The position numbers were made by a program, and so were the translations under genes. Shown piece after piece: positions 1 to 8,460 of a DNA stretch of 32,353 nucleotides. This stretch comes from Acidimicrobiia bacterium (GTDB taxonomy: Bacteria > Actinomycetota > Acidimicrobiia > Spongiisociales > JAHEDJ01), in contig JARGFH010000044.1 in NCBI GenBank assembly GCA_029210695.1, forward strand, positions 1 to 32,353, in the 5' to 3' direction. The stretch's first letter is position 1, and every line of letters starts with the position of its first letter. The notes under the pieces were generated by a model that was not told where the DNA came from, searched no databases, and was given only the letters and a program-made list of their open reading frames with translations.

Positions 1-81
1 ACAGTGGGTATTCCCTCTCAGGAGGTGGGGAATTTCAGTGAGCAGGTCTGGGGAGTTTCAATGAGCGTGGTCACTGTGACA
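1..81. mobile_element. Probable tip of an IS21-like insertion sequence (element lies mostly outside the window)
   Basis: Two imperfect direct repeats lie side by side at 23-43 and 44-66; both contain GGGGAnTTTCAnTGAGC and differ by two substitutions and a two-base insertion. The sequence then ends in TGACA at 77-81. Multiple short repeats just inside a TGT...ACA terminus are typical of IS21-family ends. No transposase is visible, so the assignment rests on end architecture alone. The body of the element would lie left of base 1. Confidence 0.4.
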
Positions 82-130
82 GAAAAGCATTGGAGGGGAC
101 CGTTTAGATGAAAAACCGCGAGAACACACT

Positions 131-147
131 GGCAATTGGCAATTGGC
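131..147. repeat. Heptamer repeat (GGCAATT)2 plus partial unit
   Basis: Two tandem GGCAATT units followed by GGC. On the minus strand this reads GCCAATT twice, the same unit found twice at 136-149 of the 9081-9156 array. It is the shortest member of the heptamer family scattered through the intergenic gaps of this window. Confidence 0.55.
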
Positions 148-204
148 TCCGTGCCAACAGAGGGACAAAACGAATCAGCCCCCTTTCGCTTTTGTCTGCT
201 GGCT

Positions 205-247
205 TGAGTTGCGCAGCAACTCACACCTGCCGGCGCAGCCGGCAGGC
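205..247. repeat. Double hairpin, copy A of a REP-like palindromic repeat
   Basis: Two hairpins stand back to back. The first pairs TGAGTTGC (205-212) with GCAACTCA (216-223). The second pairs CCTGCCGGC (226-234) with GCCGGCAGG (238-246). Both have a three-base GCA loop. Bases 214-247 recur at 500-533 with two differences in 34. There is no T-tract, so this is more like a REP-type extragenic palindrome than an intrinsic terminator. Confidence 0.6.
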
Positions 248-499
248 GGATACCCCCCCGATGTTTGGATCAGGAATCGGGACTCTCCATTTCGCCCAAC
301 GTCGCTTCGCTACCGGGGGAGGAAACCAGGCGGCATCAATAGCTGTTGCTGTGATTTCCCGCATCTCGCTCCTGATGGGCGGAAATACGCGCCTTTCAGT
401 CTCGCTTGTCTTTTCGACATACCTTCTTGGTCGTCGATTCTTCTTCGGAGGCCGGCCCAACATCGCTTCGCTCCTGTGCGCGAGGAAACCTGCTCCGTT

Positions 500-533
500 C
501 AGCAACTCGCACCTGCCGGCGTAGCCGGCAGGC
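500..533. repeat. Copy B of the REP-like palindromic repeat, abutting the permease stop codon
   Basis: It matches 214-247 at 32 of 34 bases and keeps the 9-bp stem CCTGCCGGC/GCCGGCAGG (512-520 with 524-532). It ends at the base before the permease stop codon (minus strand, 534-536), so it would form a hairpin right at the end of that transcript. It may stabilise or terminate the mRNA, though no U-run follows. Confidence 0.6.
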
Positions 534-1763
534 TCACATGCCCGCTCGCAGTGCATCCACCGGCTCCAGCCGGGCGGCACGGAGCGACGGGTAGAGGCCG
601 GCCAGCAATCCGACCACTGTTCCCAGCGCCGGGGCCGCCACGGGGACCCAGGGCTCGAGGACGGGCGTCCAGGTGCGGCTAGCGGCGACCCCGACGACGA
701 CCAGAACGCCGACGCTCGCTCCGACCACCCCGCCGATGAATCCCATCCCGGCGCTCTCGATGAGGAACTGGTAGGCGATGTGTCGACGGGCGGCGCCGAG
801 TGAACGGCGCAAACCAATCTCGCCGACCCGTTCGAGGACCGACACCAAAGTCACGTTGGCGATGCCGATGGCGCCGATCAGCAGCGACACTCCGCCGAGC
901 ACGAGGAAGAGGGCGTCGACGTCTTCCTCGACACCTGAAATCAGGCTGGTCGGATCCGCAGGCGCCTGCACCCGCAAACGACCCGGCTCATTGGGGTTGA
1001 GCGCAATCGGTGCCTGCTCGGCAATGAGTTGGGCAGCTCCGAGCTCGGCGCGGATATGCACTTCGTCGATTCCGTTCAGGCCAAAGAGCTTCCTTGCCGT
1101 CCCGTTCGGGATGATCACGGCGTCGAGTAGGCGGGGCTCCTTGGCCAGGTCATCGATGATGCCGACGACGATGAACGGGTGTTCCCCGATGAAGATGGCG
1201 GGTTGGTGGTCTACGCGATCGATGTTGAGGCGTTGCGCGGCACTTCTGCCGAGCAGTGCGACGGGGTCTGCCCGATCCGAGTGACCTTCATCGAAGAAAC
1301 GTCCGGTCCTGAGTTCGGCTACGAAGACTTCCAGCGTTCCCGGCGAGGCTGCCACGACATTCAATGCAAACTCGTTGCGGGCGAGCGGATCGCGCAGTGG
1401 GACCGAGCGAGTGAGGGATCCGGCGGTGTCGACGTTGGTCAGCGTTCCGGCGGCCACAACACCGTTCAAGCGTTCGAGTCTGTCCTGAGCATCCCACGGC
1501 AGCAGGTTGACTTCCGGTTGTGGCCCGAAGAACCCGAACTCCGACCGGTTCGAGACGGTCACGCTCGTGGCGATGAGCGGATCGAAGCGAGTCACGATCT
1601 GGTTGCCAGCCGTTTTGGCAATTCCGAGTGTGGCAACGATCGCTCCGATGCCGAGCACGGTCCCGAGAATGGTCAATATCGTGCGTCCCGGCCTTGCCAG
1701 CATCGAGGTCACAGCTTCGGCCACTAGATCGCGCACGGCAAAGCGGGGCTTCGGGTTGTTCAT
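534..1763 (-). CDS. MacB/FtsX-type ABC transporter permease
   Basis: A 409-aa integral membrane subunit of an ABC exporter of the MacB/LolCE/FtsX superfamily. One membrane helix near residues 27-47 is followed by a large extracytoplasmic MacB core domain (about 50-275). Three further helices lie near 283-308, 335-362 and 370-392. The motif ERVGEIGLRRSLGA after helix 2 is the usual cytoplasmic coupling segment, and the C-terminus ends in the common P-x-x-A-L-R-A pattern. The ATG start overlaps the stop of the upstream ATPase gene by four bases, so the two are translationally coupled. Members of this superfamily work as mechanotransmitters that drive export of peptides, antibiotics or lipoproteins, or control cell-wall hydrolases. 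The substrate here is unknown. Confidence 0.93.
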   Translation of the reverse strand: MNNPKPRFAVRDLVAEAVTSMLARPGRTILTILGTVLGIGAIVATLGIAKTAGNQIVTRFDPLIATSVTVSNRSEFGFFGPQPEVNLLPWDAQDRLERLNGVVAAGTLTNVDTAGSLTRSVPLRDPLARNEFALNVVAASPGTLEVFVAELRTGRFFDEGHSDRADPVALLGRSAAQRLNIDRVDHQPAIFIGEHPFIVVGIIDDLAKEPRLLDAVIIPNGTARKLFGLNGIDEVHIRAELGAAQLIAEQAPIALNPNEPGRLRVQAPADPTSLISGVEEDVDALFLVLGGVSLLIGAIGIANVTLVSVLERVGEIGLRRSLGAARRHIAYQFLIESAGMGFIGGVVGASVGVLVVVGVAASRTWTPVLEPWVPVAAPALGTVVGLLAGLYPSLRAARLEPVDALRAGM

Positions 1764-2446
1764 GTGCTGGTCTCGAGTTCGGTCAGGATCCCGTCCAGCA
1801 TCTCGACTTGACGCTCTGCATGGGCACCCACGGTGGCATCGTGAGTGACGACTACGAGTGTGAGGCCGTCGCGCCGCAGGTCATCAAATGCTGCAAGGAC
1901 CGATTCGCTGGTCTTGGTGTCCAGGTTCCCGGTGGGCTCGTCGGCGAGCAGGAGGCTCGGTTCCGCAACGATCGCTCTGGCGATGGCAACGCGCTGCCGT
2001 TCGCCACCCGAGAGCGTATCGGGCGTCTGCTCCATTCGGTGCCCCATGCCGACCCGCGCCAGAGCGGTTCGGGCAGCTTCTCGCCGCTCTTTTCGAGGGA
2101 ATCCGTTGTAGAGCAGAGCCGTCATGACGTTCTCGATGACCGTGCGGTGGCGTAGTAGGTGAAATGCCTGGAACACGAACCCGATCTTGCGGCCGCGTAG
2201 TGCAGTGCGTTCGGAATCAACCGCGGCCCGCACGTCGACTCCGTCGAGGAGGTACGACCCGCTGGTGGGCTCGTCGAGTAGGCCCAGCACATTGAGCAGG
2301 GTCGACTTGCCGGACCCTGACGGCCCCATGACCGCCACGTACTCGCCTTCATAGATCGCCAGGTCGACACTGCGCAAGGCGTGGACCGGTTGTGTTCCCT
2401 CGAACGTCCTCGAGACGCTTTCGAGGAGGACGACGGGGAGGCTCAT
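1760..2446 (-). CDS. MacB/LolD-type ABC transporter ATP-binding protein
   Basis: A 228-aa nucleotide-binding subunit that powers the permease encoded just downstream. All motifs are intact: Walker [10 protein letters not shown] (41-49), Q-loop FQAFHLL (about 92-98), signature [14 protein letters not shown] (145-158), Walker [14 protein letters not shown] (164-176) and the H-loop histidine in VVVTHD (about 202). The length and the [10 protein letters not shown] form fit the MacB/LolD/FtsE subfamily, not importers. Four-base overlaps with the adaptor gene before it and the permease gene after it indicate one tightly coupled operon. Its specificity cannot be read from the ATPase. Confidence 0.95.
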   Translation of the reverse strand: MSLPVVLLESVSRTFEGTQPVHALRSVDLAIYEGEYVAVMGPSGSGKSTLLNVLGLLDEPTSGSYLLDGVDVRAAVDSERTALRGRKIGFVFQAFHLLRHRTVIENVMTALLYNGFPRKERREAARTALARVGMGHRMEQTPDTLSGGERQRVAIARAIVAEPSLLLADEPTGNLDTKTSESVLAAFDDLRRDGLTLVVVTHDATVGAHAERQVEMLDGILTELETST

Positions 2447-4158
2447 GCGTCTGAGCTAGGCGCGGTGGGGGCCTGCTCCGTCCCGACGACTACCCGATCG
2501 CCTTCGTGGATCTCTCCATCCACGGCGTTGATCTCGGCGTATCCACCGGCGTCCAGGCCGATCGTCACGACGAGAAAGGTGGTTGTGCCGTCCTCGTGTT
2601 CGACTTCGATCCGCGTCGCGCCGTCTGCGGTCGCAGACAACGCGGCCAGCGGGACGGCCAGAACGTCCCCGCCCGTCGACTCAACGGGAATCGTCAGCTT
2701 GACGTTGAATCCCTCCGAGAGGTCTTCGTTTGGACTCACCTCGAGGTAGACGCGATCGCCATCGACGTTGTTGGTGCCGGGACGGTCTGCCTTTTTGGTG
2801 ACCACACCGGTGGTGGTGATGTCGCTGAATGAGTCCTCGATGATGACCTCGTCGCCGACGTCGATGAGGCCGGCATCGGCCACGGCGATCGACGTATCGA
2901 TGGCGAGTTCAGATCCGGTGACTTGCATGACCTCACCCGCGACGCCGTCGCCGCGTTCGACGAAGACGCGGTCGATACGAACGGGTAACCGTCGCATGAA
3001 CATGATTTCGGATCGCAAGGCGGTGACGCCCGTCTTGGCCAAGAGGCCGTTGTACGTCGCCTGAGCTTCGCTGAGGCGTTTGTTTGCATCGGAGAGCGCA
3101 GCGTCGGATTCGCTTGTGTCTGCCGGTGTGAGTGTCTCGCTGCGTCTGGCCTTTTCGATGGCGAGTCGGTCTTCGGCGTCTGCTACGAGATTGGCGTTGT
3201 TGCGGGCAGTCTGGTCTCGATCGATCAAGGACTGGGCCAGCCACGATTCCGCCTCCCGCAGCGCCATGGCGGCGTCGATCGACGCCTGCTCCAAAGCGGC
3301 GAGTTCTTCGGGTGTGAGCGGTGGCTCGGCTGCTTGCCCGGTGGCAAGCTGTTCGGCGGCGAGTGCTTTGGCGGCGGTTGCGTCCGTCACGTCTTGCTCT
3401 GCGGACGTAACCGCCGCCGCCGCAGCTGCGTCGGAGGCGCCGGCATTTGCCCTGGCGTCTTCCAGAGCCCGCTGGGACGATGCGACCGCCGCGTCGAGTT
3501 CCAGGATGGCTGATTGGGGCAGGGGCGCCTTGGCTGCCGCCAGGGCTTGTTTGGCGAACGTGACGTCTCTGGCCGCCGCGTCCACCGATGATTTGGCCGC
3601 GTCCAACTCGGCCTGCTCCTGCTCGTTCGGGCCGATCGGTTCATATCCGAGCGATCGGTACCAGGCGTCGACGGCGGTAGCTGTGTCTCCGCTGTAGGCG
3701 CCGTCGACTGCTCCCGGGTCGAAGCCGAGTCGTGCCAGCGCCTCCTCGAGCTGCAGGACGTCATCGCCTTCATCACCAGGGCGAATCGACCGGAACATGG
3801 GCAAGTCACCCTGCAACACGAGAATGGGCCGTCCCGACACTTCAATGACCAGGGACCCCTCCGTCAGGTCTGTGCCCTCGTCGGGCGCGAGAGTGACAAT
3901 CGACGCGCCCCCGAGTACAGCGGGCGGATCCGCCAGCGTGATGCCGGCCGGCTGATCGAACCGCACATCGCCTCTGATGATTATGTCGCGGCCAAGGGTC
4001 CGCATTTCGACCGGCACGGTGATGCGCGACGGAGGCGGAGGTTCAGCCTCCGCCGCTACCTGAGCCGGCGATTTGATCTGGCTTCCGGCGTACCATCCAC
4101 CACCCGCCGCCGCCACGACAGCGGCGAGTCCGATCGTGAGGGTTGTCGTTCGGCGCAC
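2443..4158 (-). CDS. Efflux adaptor (HlyD/MacA-like) with a peptidoglycan-binding domain
   Basis: A 571-aa secreted or membrane-anchored adaptor. An N-terminal hydrophobic segment (about 7-25) serves as signal anchor. After a short beta region comes a PG_binding_1-like domain (about 127-172, containing GDDVLQLEEALARLGF and a VDGAYSGDTATAV segment). A long alanine/glutamate-rich coiled-coil hairpin (about 180-370) and a C-terminal beta-barrel-like part (about 400-560) follow. This order matches adaptors of gram-positive MacAB-like exporters, where the peptidoglycan-binding module probably tethers the adaptor to the wall in place of an outer-membrane channel. Its stop overlaps the ATPase start. 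The lipoprotein gene lies 3 bp upstream, so all four probably form one operon. Confidence 0.88.
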   Translation of the reverse strand: MRRTTTLTIGLAAVVAAAGGGWYAGSQIKSPAQVAAEAEPPPPSRITVPVEMRTLGRDIIIRGDVRFDQPAGITLADPPAVLGGASIVTLAPDEGTDLTEGSLVIEVSGRPILVLQGDLPMFRSIRPGDEGDDVLQLEEALARLGFDPGAVDGAYSGDTATAVDAWYRSLGYEPIGPNEQEQAELDAAKSSVDAAARDVTFAKQALAAAKAPLPQSAILELDAAVASSQRALEDARANAGASDAAAAAAVTSAEQDVTDATAAKALAAEQLATGQAAEPPLTPEELAALEQASIDAAMALREAESWLAQSLIDRDQTARNNANLVADAEDRLAIEKARRSETLTPADTSESDAALSDANKRLSEAQATYNGLLAKTGVTALRSEIMFMRRLPVRIDRVFVERGDGVAGEVMQVTGSELAIDTSIAVADAGLIDVGDEVIIEDSFSDITTTGVVTKKADRPGTNNVDGDRVYLEVSPNEDLSEGFNVKLTIPVESTGGDVLAVPLAALSATADGATRIEVEHEDGTTTFLVVTIGLDAGGYAEINAVDGEIHEGDRVVVGTEQAPTAPSSDA

Positions 4159-4161
4159 CGG

Positions 4162-5355
4162 TCAATAGCCCAGCTCGTTCTGCATGTCCTTCTGTTTTTG
4201 GAGTAACTCGAAGTTCTCGAGAATGAACTGGGCTTCGTACTCCTCCTGGACTTCAGTTCTGAGATCCATCATGTCGCCACCGCACTCGGTGTCTGCCGCG
4301 GCAATCGCCAGTTCCTCATCGGCGAGGGCCTGGATCTGTTCTGGATCCACATCCGGTCCCCACGGACCGACGTTGGCGTATGCCTCCTCATAGAACGCCT
4401 CACGTTCGTCCTCGGGAAGGGCCTGGGCCTGAGCTTCGATCTGCTGGTAGAACTCATCCTGGCCGGACCAGAGGTCCTGGCCAAGCTCGTCCAGATACAT
4501 CCAGATGTCTTCCTGGGTCGTGAACGAGTATCCGGCGGCGGACATGCAAGCGGCCCATTCCTCGTTGGCTTCGACGATGCGTGGGTCGGATTCGATCCTG
4601 CTCCAGAGATCCTCATAGGCAGGTTCGAGCTGCTGCCAGATATCCTCGAGCTCCGGATCTGGTCCGAAGCCACCGTAGGTGTCCTCGTAGGCGAGGTTCT
4701 GGCAACCGCCGATCTCCGACCAATCCGGCTCCACCCAGACCTCGTTGCCTTCCTCGTCGAGGGTCGGGGCAACCTCTTCGAAGTTCTCCCAGTTCCCATA
4801 CAGGGCAACCTCGTAGGCCTGACGCTCAGAATCTGAGAGCGACTCCTGATACACCCAGTTGGGGTCGTCCTCTGGGTTGTATTGCTGATCGAACCCGCCC
4901 TCTTCGAAGGCTGCGGTTTCCTCGAGCATCATGGTGAAGTATCCGTATCCGTACTTGGCCTTCCACTCCTCTTCGGTGAGGTCCTCACCGGGACCGAAGT
5001 AGCCGAAGTCCTGGTCCTGGACGAACGGGGTGTACTCGAAGCCTTCCGCGGCCATACATTCGGCGATGGACTGCTGGACCTCCATCTCCTGCTCGCGATA
5101 GCGTGCTTCGTCGGCGGCCGGGTCGAAGTTCTCCTCACCGTATCCAAAGAAATCGGCAAGGGTCTTCGGGATATCCCCGGCGTCCGGACTGGTCGTCTCC
5201 GTCGACTGATCCCCGCTCGTGCCATCGTCGACGATGTCCGCAGCCACGTCCCCGCCGGTCGTTCCGCCACCGCAGGCGGCGGCCAATACCGACAGGATCG
5301 CCACCAGCGCGATCAACTTGAGCGTTACCCGGTTACCGCCAGAACGCGACATCAT
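4162..5355 (-). CDS. Acidic surface lipoprotein of the export operon (function unknown)
   Basis: A 397-aa lipoprotein. A hydrophobic signal (about 10-27) ends in the lipobox LAAAC, with Cys28 the expected lipidated residue. A low-complexity Gly/Asp/Thr linker follows. The mature part is very acidic and rich in Trp, Tyr and Glu. Two similar segments, ECMAAEGFEY (about 99-108) and ACMSAAGYSF (about 269-278), suggest an internal duplication. Two more cysteines (about 218 and 358) would allow two disulphides. An ATG three bases downstream is an alternative start. It is first in the export operon, so it may capture substrate or act as an accessory factor for the adaptor at the cell surface. I do not recognise a named family. 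Confidence 0.8.
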   Translation of the reverse strand: MMSRSGGNRVTLKLIALVAILSVLAAACGGGTTGGDVAADIVDDGTSGDQSTETTSPDAGDIPKTLADFFGYGEENFDPAADEARYREQEMEVQQSIAECMAAEGFEYTPFVQDQDFGYFGPGEDLTEEEWKAKYGYGYFTMMLEETAAFEEGGFDQQYNPEDDPNWVYQESLSDSERQAYEVALYGNWENFEEVAPTLDEEGNEVWVEPDWSEIGGCQNLAYEDTYGGFGPDPELEDIWQQLEPAYEDLWSRIESDPRIVEANEEWAACMSAAGYSFTTQEDIWMYLDELGQDLWSGQDEFYQQIEAQAQALPEDEREAFYEEAYANVGPWGPDVDPEQIQALADEELAIAAADTECGGDMMDLRTEVQEEYEAQFILENFELLQKQKDMQNELGY

Positions 5356-5411
5356 GATGCACCCCCGGTTGACTATCCCTTGTAAGACGCTCGGACACGC
5401 CTCTGAGTTCC

Positions 5412-5441
5412 ATTAAACGCTAGACCGATGGTGCGGTGCAA
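5412..5441 (-). promoter_or_regulatory. Candidate sigma-70-type promoter for the lipoprotein/export operon
   Basis: On the minus strand TTGCAC (5436-5441) and TTTAAT (5412-5417) are separated by 18 bases and lie about 57 bases upstream of the lipoprotein ATG. The spacing and hexamers are plausible for a housekeeping promoter. The G-rich run GGGGGTG just before the start could act as ribosome binding site. The gap to the divergent coaA is only 110 bp, so the two promoters would be close together. Confidence 0.4.
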
Positions 5442-5465
5442 CGGGAATTCCACCACTAGCCTGCC

Positions 5466-6419
5466 ATGGCAATGTCCTCAGACGCCCATCTCGACGCCCG
5501 TTTCATCAGGTTCGGTCATGACGAATGGGCTGATCTACGCGCCAACACACCGATGACGCTGGACGAATCCGATCTTGATCGCTTGCGGGGCATCAACGAG
5601 AAGCTGTCGCTCGACGAGGTCGCGCAGATCTACCTTCCGCTCTCCCGACTGCTGAACCTCTACGTGGCCGCTTCCCAGCAGTTGTACAAAGTGACCGACA
5701 CGTTCCTCGGCCAACCCGCCGAACGAGTGCCGTACGTCATCGGGGTGGCAGGGAGCGTGGCAGTCGGAAAGTCGACGGTGGCCCGCGTTCTTCAGGCACT
5801 GCTGGCGCGTTGGCCTGACCACCCGAAGGTCGACCTCGTTACAACGGACGGATTCCTCTATCCAAACGCAGAGCTCGAACGACGCGGCCTCATGGACCGC
5901 AAGGGTTTTCCCGAGAGCTACGACGTACGTCGCCTCGTCCGGTTCATGGCGTCCGTGAAAGCCGGGGAGGGGGAGGTGGCGGTCCCGGTCTACTCGCATC
6001 TTGCCTACGACGTCGTGCCGGGGGAGCAGCGGCTGACCAACCGGCCGGACATCCTCATCGTCGAGGGGCTCAACGTCCTGCAGACCGGCGACGGAGGAGC
6101 TGTCCGGGCCCGGGTTTTCGTCTCTGACTTCTTCGACTTCTCGATCTATATGGATGCCGATGAAGACCACATCGTGCAGTGGTACGTCGATCGATTCCTG
6201 ACGCTGCGCACGACGATCTTCCAGGATCCCAACTCCTACTTCCATCGCTACGCACTTCTCAGTGAAGGCGAGGCGATCGAGACGGCGATGGACATCTGGA
6301 CACGGATCAATGGTCCGAATCTCCGCGAGAACATCCTGCCGACCCGCGAGAGAGCGCACCTCATCATCGAGAAGGATGCGGATCACACGATCAAGCAGGT
6401 CAGGTTGCGGCGGATCTAG
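5466..6419 (+). CDS. coaA: Type I pantothenate kinase
   Basis: A 317-aa cytoplasmic kinase that phosphorylates pantothenate with ATP, the first committed step of coenzyme A synthesis. The P-loop [12 protein letters not shown] is at 93-104, followed by the family segments [11 protein letters not shown], the RKGFPESYD region, PVYSHLAYD and [12 protein letters not shown]. The length matches bacterial CoaA (about 310-320 aa). Two in-frame ATGs (5466 and 5472) are possible. There is no Shine-Dalgarno, but TAGCCT (5457-5462) has the TANNNT form of an actinobacterial -10 box and would suit a leaderless message starting at 5472. Coenzyme A is the cosubstrate of the Acs and PrpE enzymes encoded further right, but no operon links them. 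Confidence 0.96.
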   Translation: MAMSSDAHLDARFIRFGHDEWADLRANTPMTLDESDLDRLRGINEKLSLDEVAQIYLPLSRLLNLYVAASQQLYKVTDTFLGQPAERVPYVIGVAGSVAVGKSTVARVLQALLARWPDHPKVDLVTTDGFLYPNAELERRGLMDRKGFPESYDVRRLVRFMASVKAGEGEVAVPVYSHLAYDVVPGEQRLTNRPDILIVEGLNVLQTGDGGAVRARVFVSDFFDFSIYMDADEDHIVQWYVDRFLTLRTTIFQDPNSYFHRYALLSEGEAIETAMDIWTRINGPNLRENILPTRERAHLIIEKDADHTIKQVRLRRI

Positions 6420-6425
6420 CGGCGC

Positions 6426-6508
6426 TAGGCCGTAGGCTGTGGGCCGTAGGCCAGAAACGCCCAATACCTACAACCTATTACCTACAACCTTTTTACCTAC
6501 TACCTTTT
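6426..6508. repeat. Degenerate heptamer tandem repeats between coaA and the Nudix gene
   Basis: Two arrays. At 6426-6453 the units are TAGGCCG, TAGGCTG, TGGGCCG and TAGGCCA, which read GCCTACG-like on the minus strand. At 6466-6508 the units are ACCTACA, ACCTATT, ACCTACA and ACCTTTT, then, after a one-base slip, ACCTACT and ACCTTTT. The second array ends one base before the Nudix start codon, so the leader of that gene is made entirely of repeat. Confidence 0.7.
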
Positions 6509-6509
6509 C

Positions 6510-7073
6510 ATGCCAATTGCTCCATCGCACCTTCGAGATCTCCTCACCACGTTCGTCCCGCCTGATGAGCTCCAGGCGTCCTATCGGAGTCGGATGCTCG
6601 ATCTGACTCGCATAGACGGCGACCCGACGGCGGGCGATCTCTACGACCCCGGCCATTTCACGGCCAGCGGATTCGTGGCCGCACCCGACCGGGACGGCGT
6701 CTTACTCATCCACCACACCAAGATCGGTACATGGCTGCAACCAGGAGGTCACATCGAGCCCGACGATGTGTCGATCGAACGAGCGATACGTCGGGAGGTC
6801 GAAGAAGAGACTGGTCTGGCGGACATGGCATCACTCGGGCTGCTCGACATCGACATCCACCAGTTCCCGGCTCGCCGGGACGGTCCGGCCCACCTCCATT
6901 TCGATGTTCGGTTCGGGTTCCTGGCAGCTTCGGGGATTGTTACCTCCGGAGAAGGCACCAGGGACGTGCGTTGGGTTGAGTTTGACCACGTGAGCCTCTG
7001 GAACTCCGACGTGAGCGTGACGCGCCCCTGCATGGCACTGCAATCACTGGTACGACAATCCTCCGCCGGCTGA
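6510..7073 (+). CDS. Nudix hydrolase
   Basis: A 187-aa Nudix-family pyrophosphohydrolase. An N-terminal helical part (about 1-45) precedes the fold (HFTASGFV... from about 50) and the Nudix box. The catalytic half REVEEETGL is intact, and it is preceded by LQPGGHIEPDD, where the first glutamate of the classical GX5E motif appears replaced by Asp or shifted by one. The form GHFTASGFV...HHTKIGTWLQPGGH belongs to a common actinobacterial subgroup with uncharacterised substrates. No Shine-Dalgarno is visible because the upstream DNA is heptamer repeat. The family-typical N-terminal helices support this start over the ATG near residue 29. Substrate unknown. Confidence 0.88.
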   Translation: MPIAPSHLRDLLTTFVPPDELQASYRSRMLDLTRIDGDPTAGDLYDPGHFTASGFVAAPDRDGVLLIHHTKIGTWLQPGGHIEPDDVSIERAIRREVEEETGLADMASLGLLDIDIHQFPARRDGPAHLHFDVRFGFLAASGIVTSGEGTRDVRWVEFDHVSLWNSDVSVTRPCMALQSLVRQSSAG

Positions 7074-7190
7074 TCATCCGGTACCCATGCGAATGACGGT
7101 TTGCCAGGTGTCGGGTGGCTGTGGATGCGATCGAGATCGAATCGCCAACCCGGCCGGCTGTTACTCTGCCCGGACCGACAGAATGGGTTC

Positions 7191-7724
7191 ATGCTCGACC
7201 GGATCATGCGGGCCGCCCGGCTCGATCAGAAGCTCTATACCGAGGTGTTCTTCGATTCGGCGGCTACCGGGGACGCCGTGTTGCTGGTGGCCGGAATCTA
7301 TGCCGCCGTCTACCTGGCCCTGGTGGTCAGCGGATCGGTTGGTTTCGGTGTCGTCTTCTTTATCAGCCTGTTGCTCGGCGGCTTGATCGGATGGCTGGTC
7401 GTCTCGGGCGGCCTGTGGTTAGCCGGCACCAAACTCTTCGATGCGTCGGCGCGCGGTGCCACAGTGATCCGCCTCACCGGATACAGCCACGCTCCGCTTG
7501 CTCTGCTGGTCGTTGCGCCGTTCGTCGGGTCGGTACTAGTCGATGTGGTCGTAGCAGCTGCTTTGATCTGGTTCGTGGCGGCGATCGGAGCGGCCGCTCG
7601 GGTCGTGTTCGATTTCGACACCCGCAAGGCGATGGCAAGTGCCGTTCTCGCAGTTGCGCTGTGGTGGGTCGTGCAAGCGATCGGGATCGGCGACGGCCTC
7701 GCCTCTCTGCTCCGCTTCTTCTGA
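7191..7724 (+). CDS. Yip1-like multi-pass membrane protein
   Basis: A 177-aa protein with about five hydrophobic helices. Its pattern resembles the Yip1 domain of small bacterial integral membrane proteins: a short N-terminal amphipathic segment, a TGYSHAPLAL motif before the fourth helix, and a charged FDFDTRKA segment before the last helix. A longer frame begins at 7101, but the ATG at 7191 (MLDRIMRAARLDQKLY) fits the family start better. The stop lies one base before the truA GTG, so the two genes are probably coupled. Its function is unknown. A second member of the same type lies just beyond truA. Confidence 0.75.
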   Translation: MLDRIMRAARLDQKLYTEVFFDSAATGDAVLLVAGIYAAVYLALVVSGSVGFGVVFFISLLLGGLIGWLVVSGGLWLAGTKLFDASARGATVIRLTGYSHAPLALLVVAPFVGSVLVDVVVAAALIWFVAAIGAAARVVFDFDTRKAMASAVLAVALWWVVQAIGIGDGLASLLRFF

Positions 7725-7725
7725 C

Positions 7726-8460
7726 GTGACCGTTTACCGGATGGATCTGGCCTACGACGGCTCCGGCTTCCGCGGATACGCCCGTCAACTGAACGTTCGC
7801 ACTGTGCAGGATGACCTCGAGGCTGCTCTCCATCGAGTTGTGCCGGGCGTCGCGACGGTGGTCGCCGGCCGGACGGACGCCGGAGTCCATGCCGACGGGC
7901 AGGTGATCAGCTTTGAGAGTGACCAGGACCTCGACACCGGGCGGCTCCTCCGGTCTCTCAACAAGATGCTCAACCCCGAGATCGCGATCACCGCATTGGT
8001 TGCGGCGGCTGATGACTTCAATGCCAGATTCTCAGCGATCTCCCGCACCTATCGCTACCGGATCGACAACGGCCGGGTGCTCGATCCGCAATGGCGGCAT
8101 CGAGCATGGCGCGTTTCGTATGCCCTCGATATCGACAGAATGGCAGCCGCGGCCAAGCATTTCGAAGGCTTGCACGACTTTGCTTCATTCTGCAGGGCAG
8201 CTCCCGGACGGTCGAGTGAGCGGAAAGTGCTGGCGACGGAATGGAGGTACCTCCAGGATGGGATCCTCGAGTTCGAGGTGGCCGCCTCATCGTTCTGTCA
8301 TCAGATGGTGCGGGCGATGGTGGTGGCGTGCGTTGAGGTCGGGCGTGGGCGGCTGCCTCCCGAAGCCATCCCGCGCTTTCTCGAGGCCAGAGATCGTTCG
8401 ACCACCGGAGGAGCGGCACCTCCGCACGGCCTGACGTTGTGGCACGTGGGATACCCGTAG
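7726..8460 (+). CDS. truA: tRNA pseudouridine(38-40) synthase TruA
   Basis: A 244-aa enzyme that isomerises uridines 38-40 in the anticodon arm of tRNAs. The N-terminal RMDLAYDGSGFRGYARQ and the catalytic segment VVAGRTDAGVHADGQV are characteristic, and the Asp of GRTDAGVHA is the nucleophile. Later family motifs are also present: SRTYRY, HDFASFC and SFCHQMVRAMV. The GTG at 7726 was chosen because it lies one base after the upstream stop and gives the usual family N-terminus. The frame stays open back to 7639, but that extension overlaps the Yip1-like gene and lacks similarity to TruA. Confidence 0.96.
   Translation: MTVYRMDLAYDGSGFRGYARQLNVRTVQDDLEAALHRVVPGVATVVAGRTDAGVHADGQVISFESDQDLDTGRLLRSLNKMLNPEIAITALVAAADDFNARFSAISRTYRYRIDNGRVLDPQWRHRAWRVSYALDIDRMAAAAKHFEGLHDFASFCRAAPGRSSERKVLATEWRYLQDGILEFEVAASSFCHQMVRAMVVACVEVGRGRLPPEAIPRFLEARDRSTTGGAAPPHGLTLWHVGYP

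Larger units (their letters stand above)
82..533. other. Non-coding, repeat-rich gap downstream of the ABC permease
   Basis: No convincing gene is present. The stretch holds a heptamer pair (131-147), two copies of a 34-bp hairpin repeat (214-247 and 500-533), and a looser duplication in which GCCCAACrTCGCTTCGCT (starting near 294 and 454) is followed about ten bases later by AGGAAACC. Open frames here (for example 108-524 plus) run through the repeats, have no ribosome binding site and give proline/arginine-rich products without recognisable domains. The region looks like decayed repeat DNA between an IS tip and the export operon. Confidence 0.5.

Noticed and set aside
108-524. Possible 138-aa gene in the left gap
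   Set aside because: It runs through the hairpin repeats and the heptamer pair, and has no ribosome binding site or recognisable domain. The opposite frame over the same region is equally open.
5535-6464. 309-aa minus-strand frame opposite coaA
   Set aside because: Lies antisense to an unmistakable pantothenate kinase.
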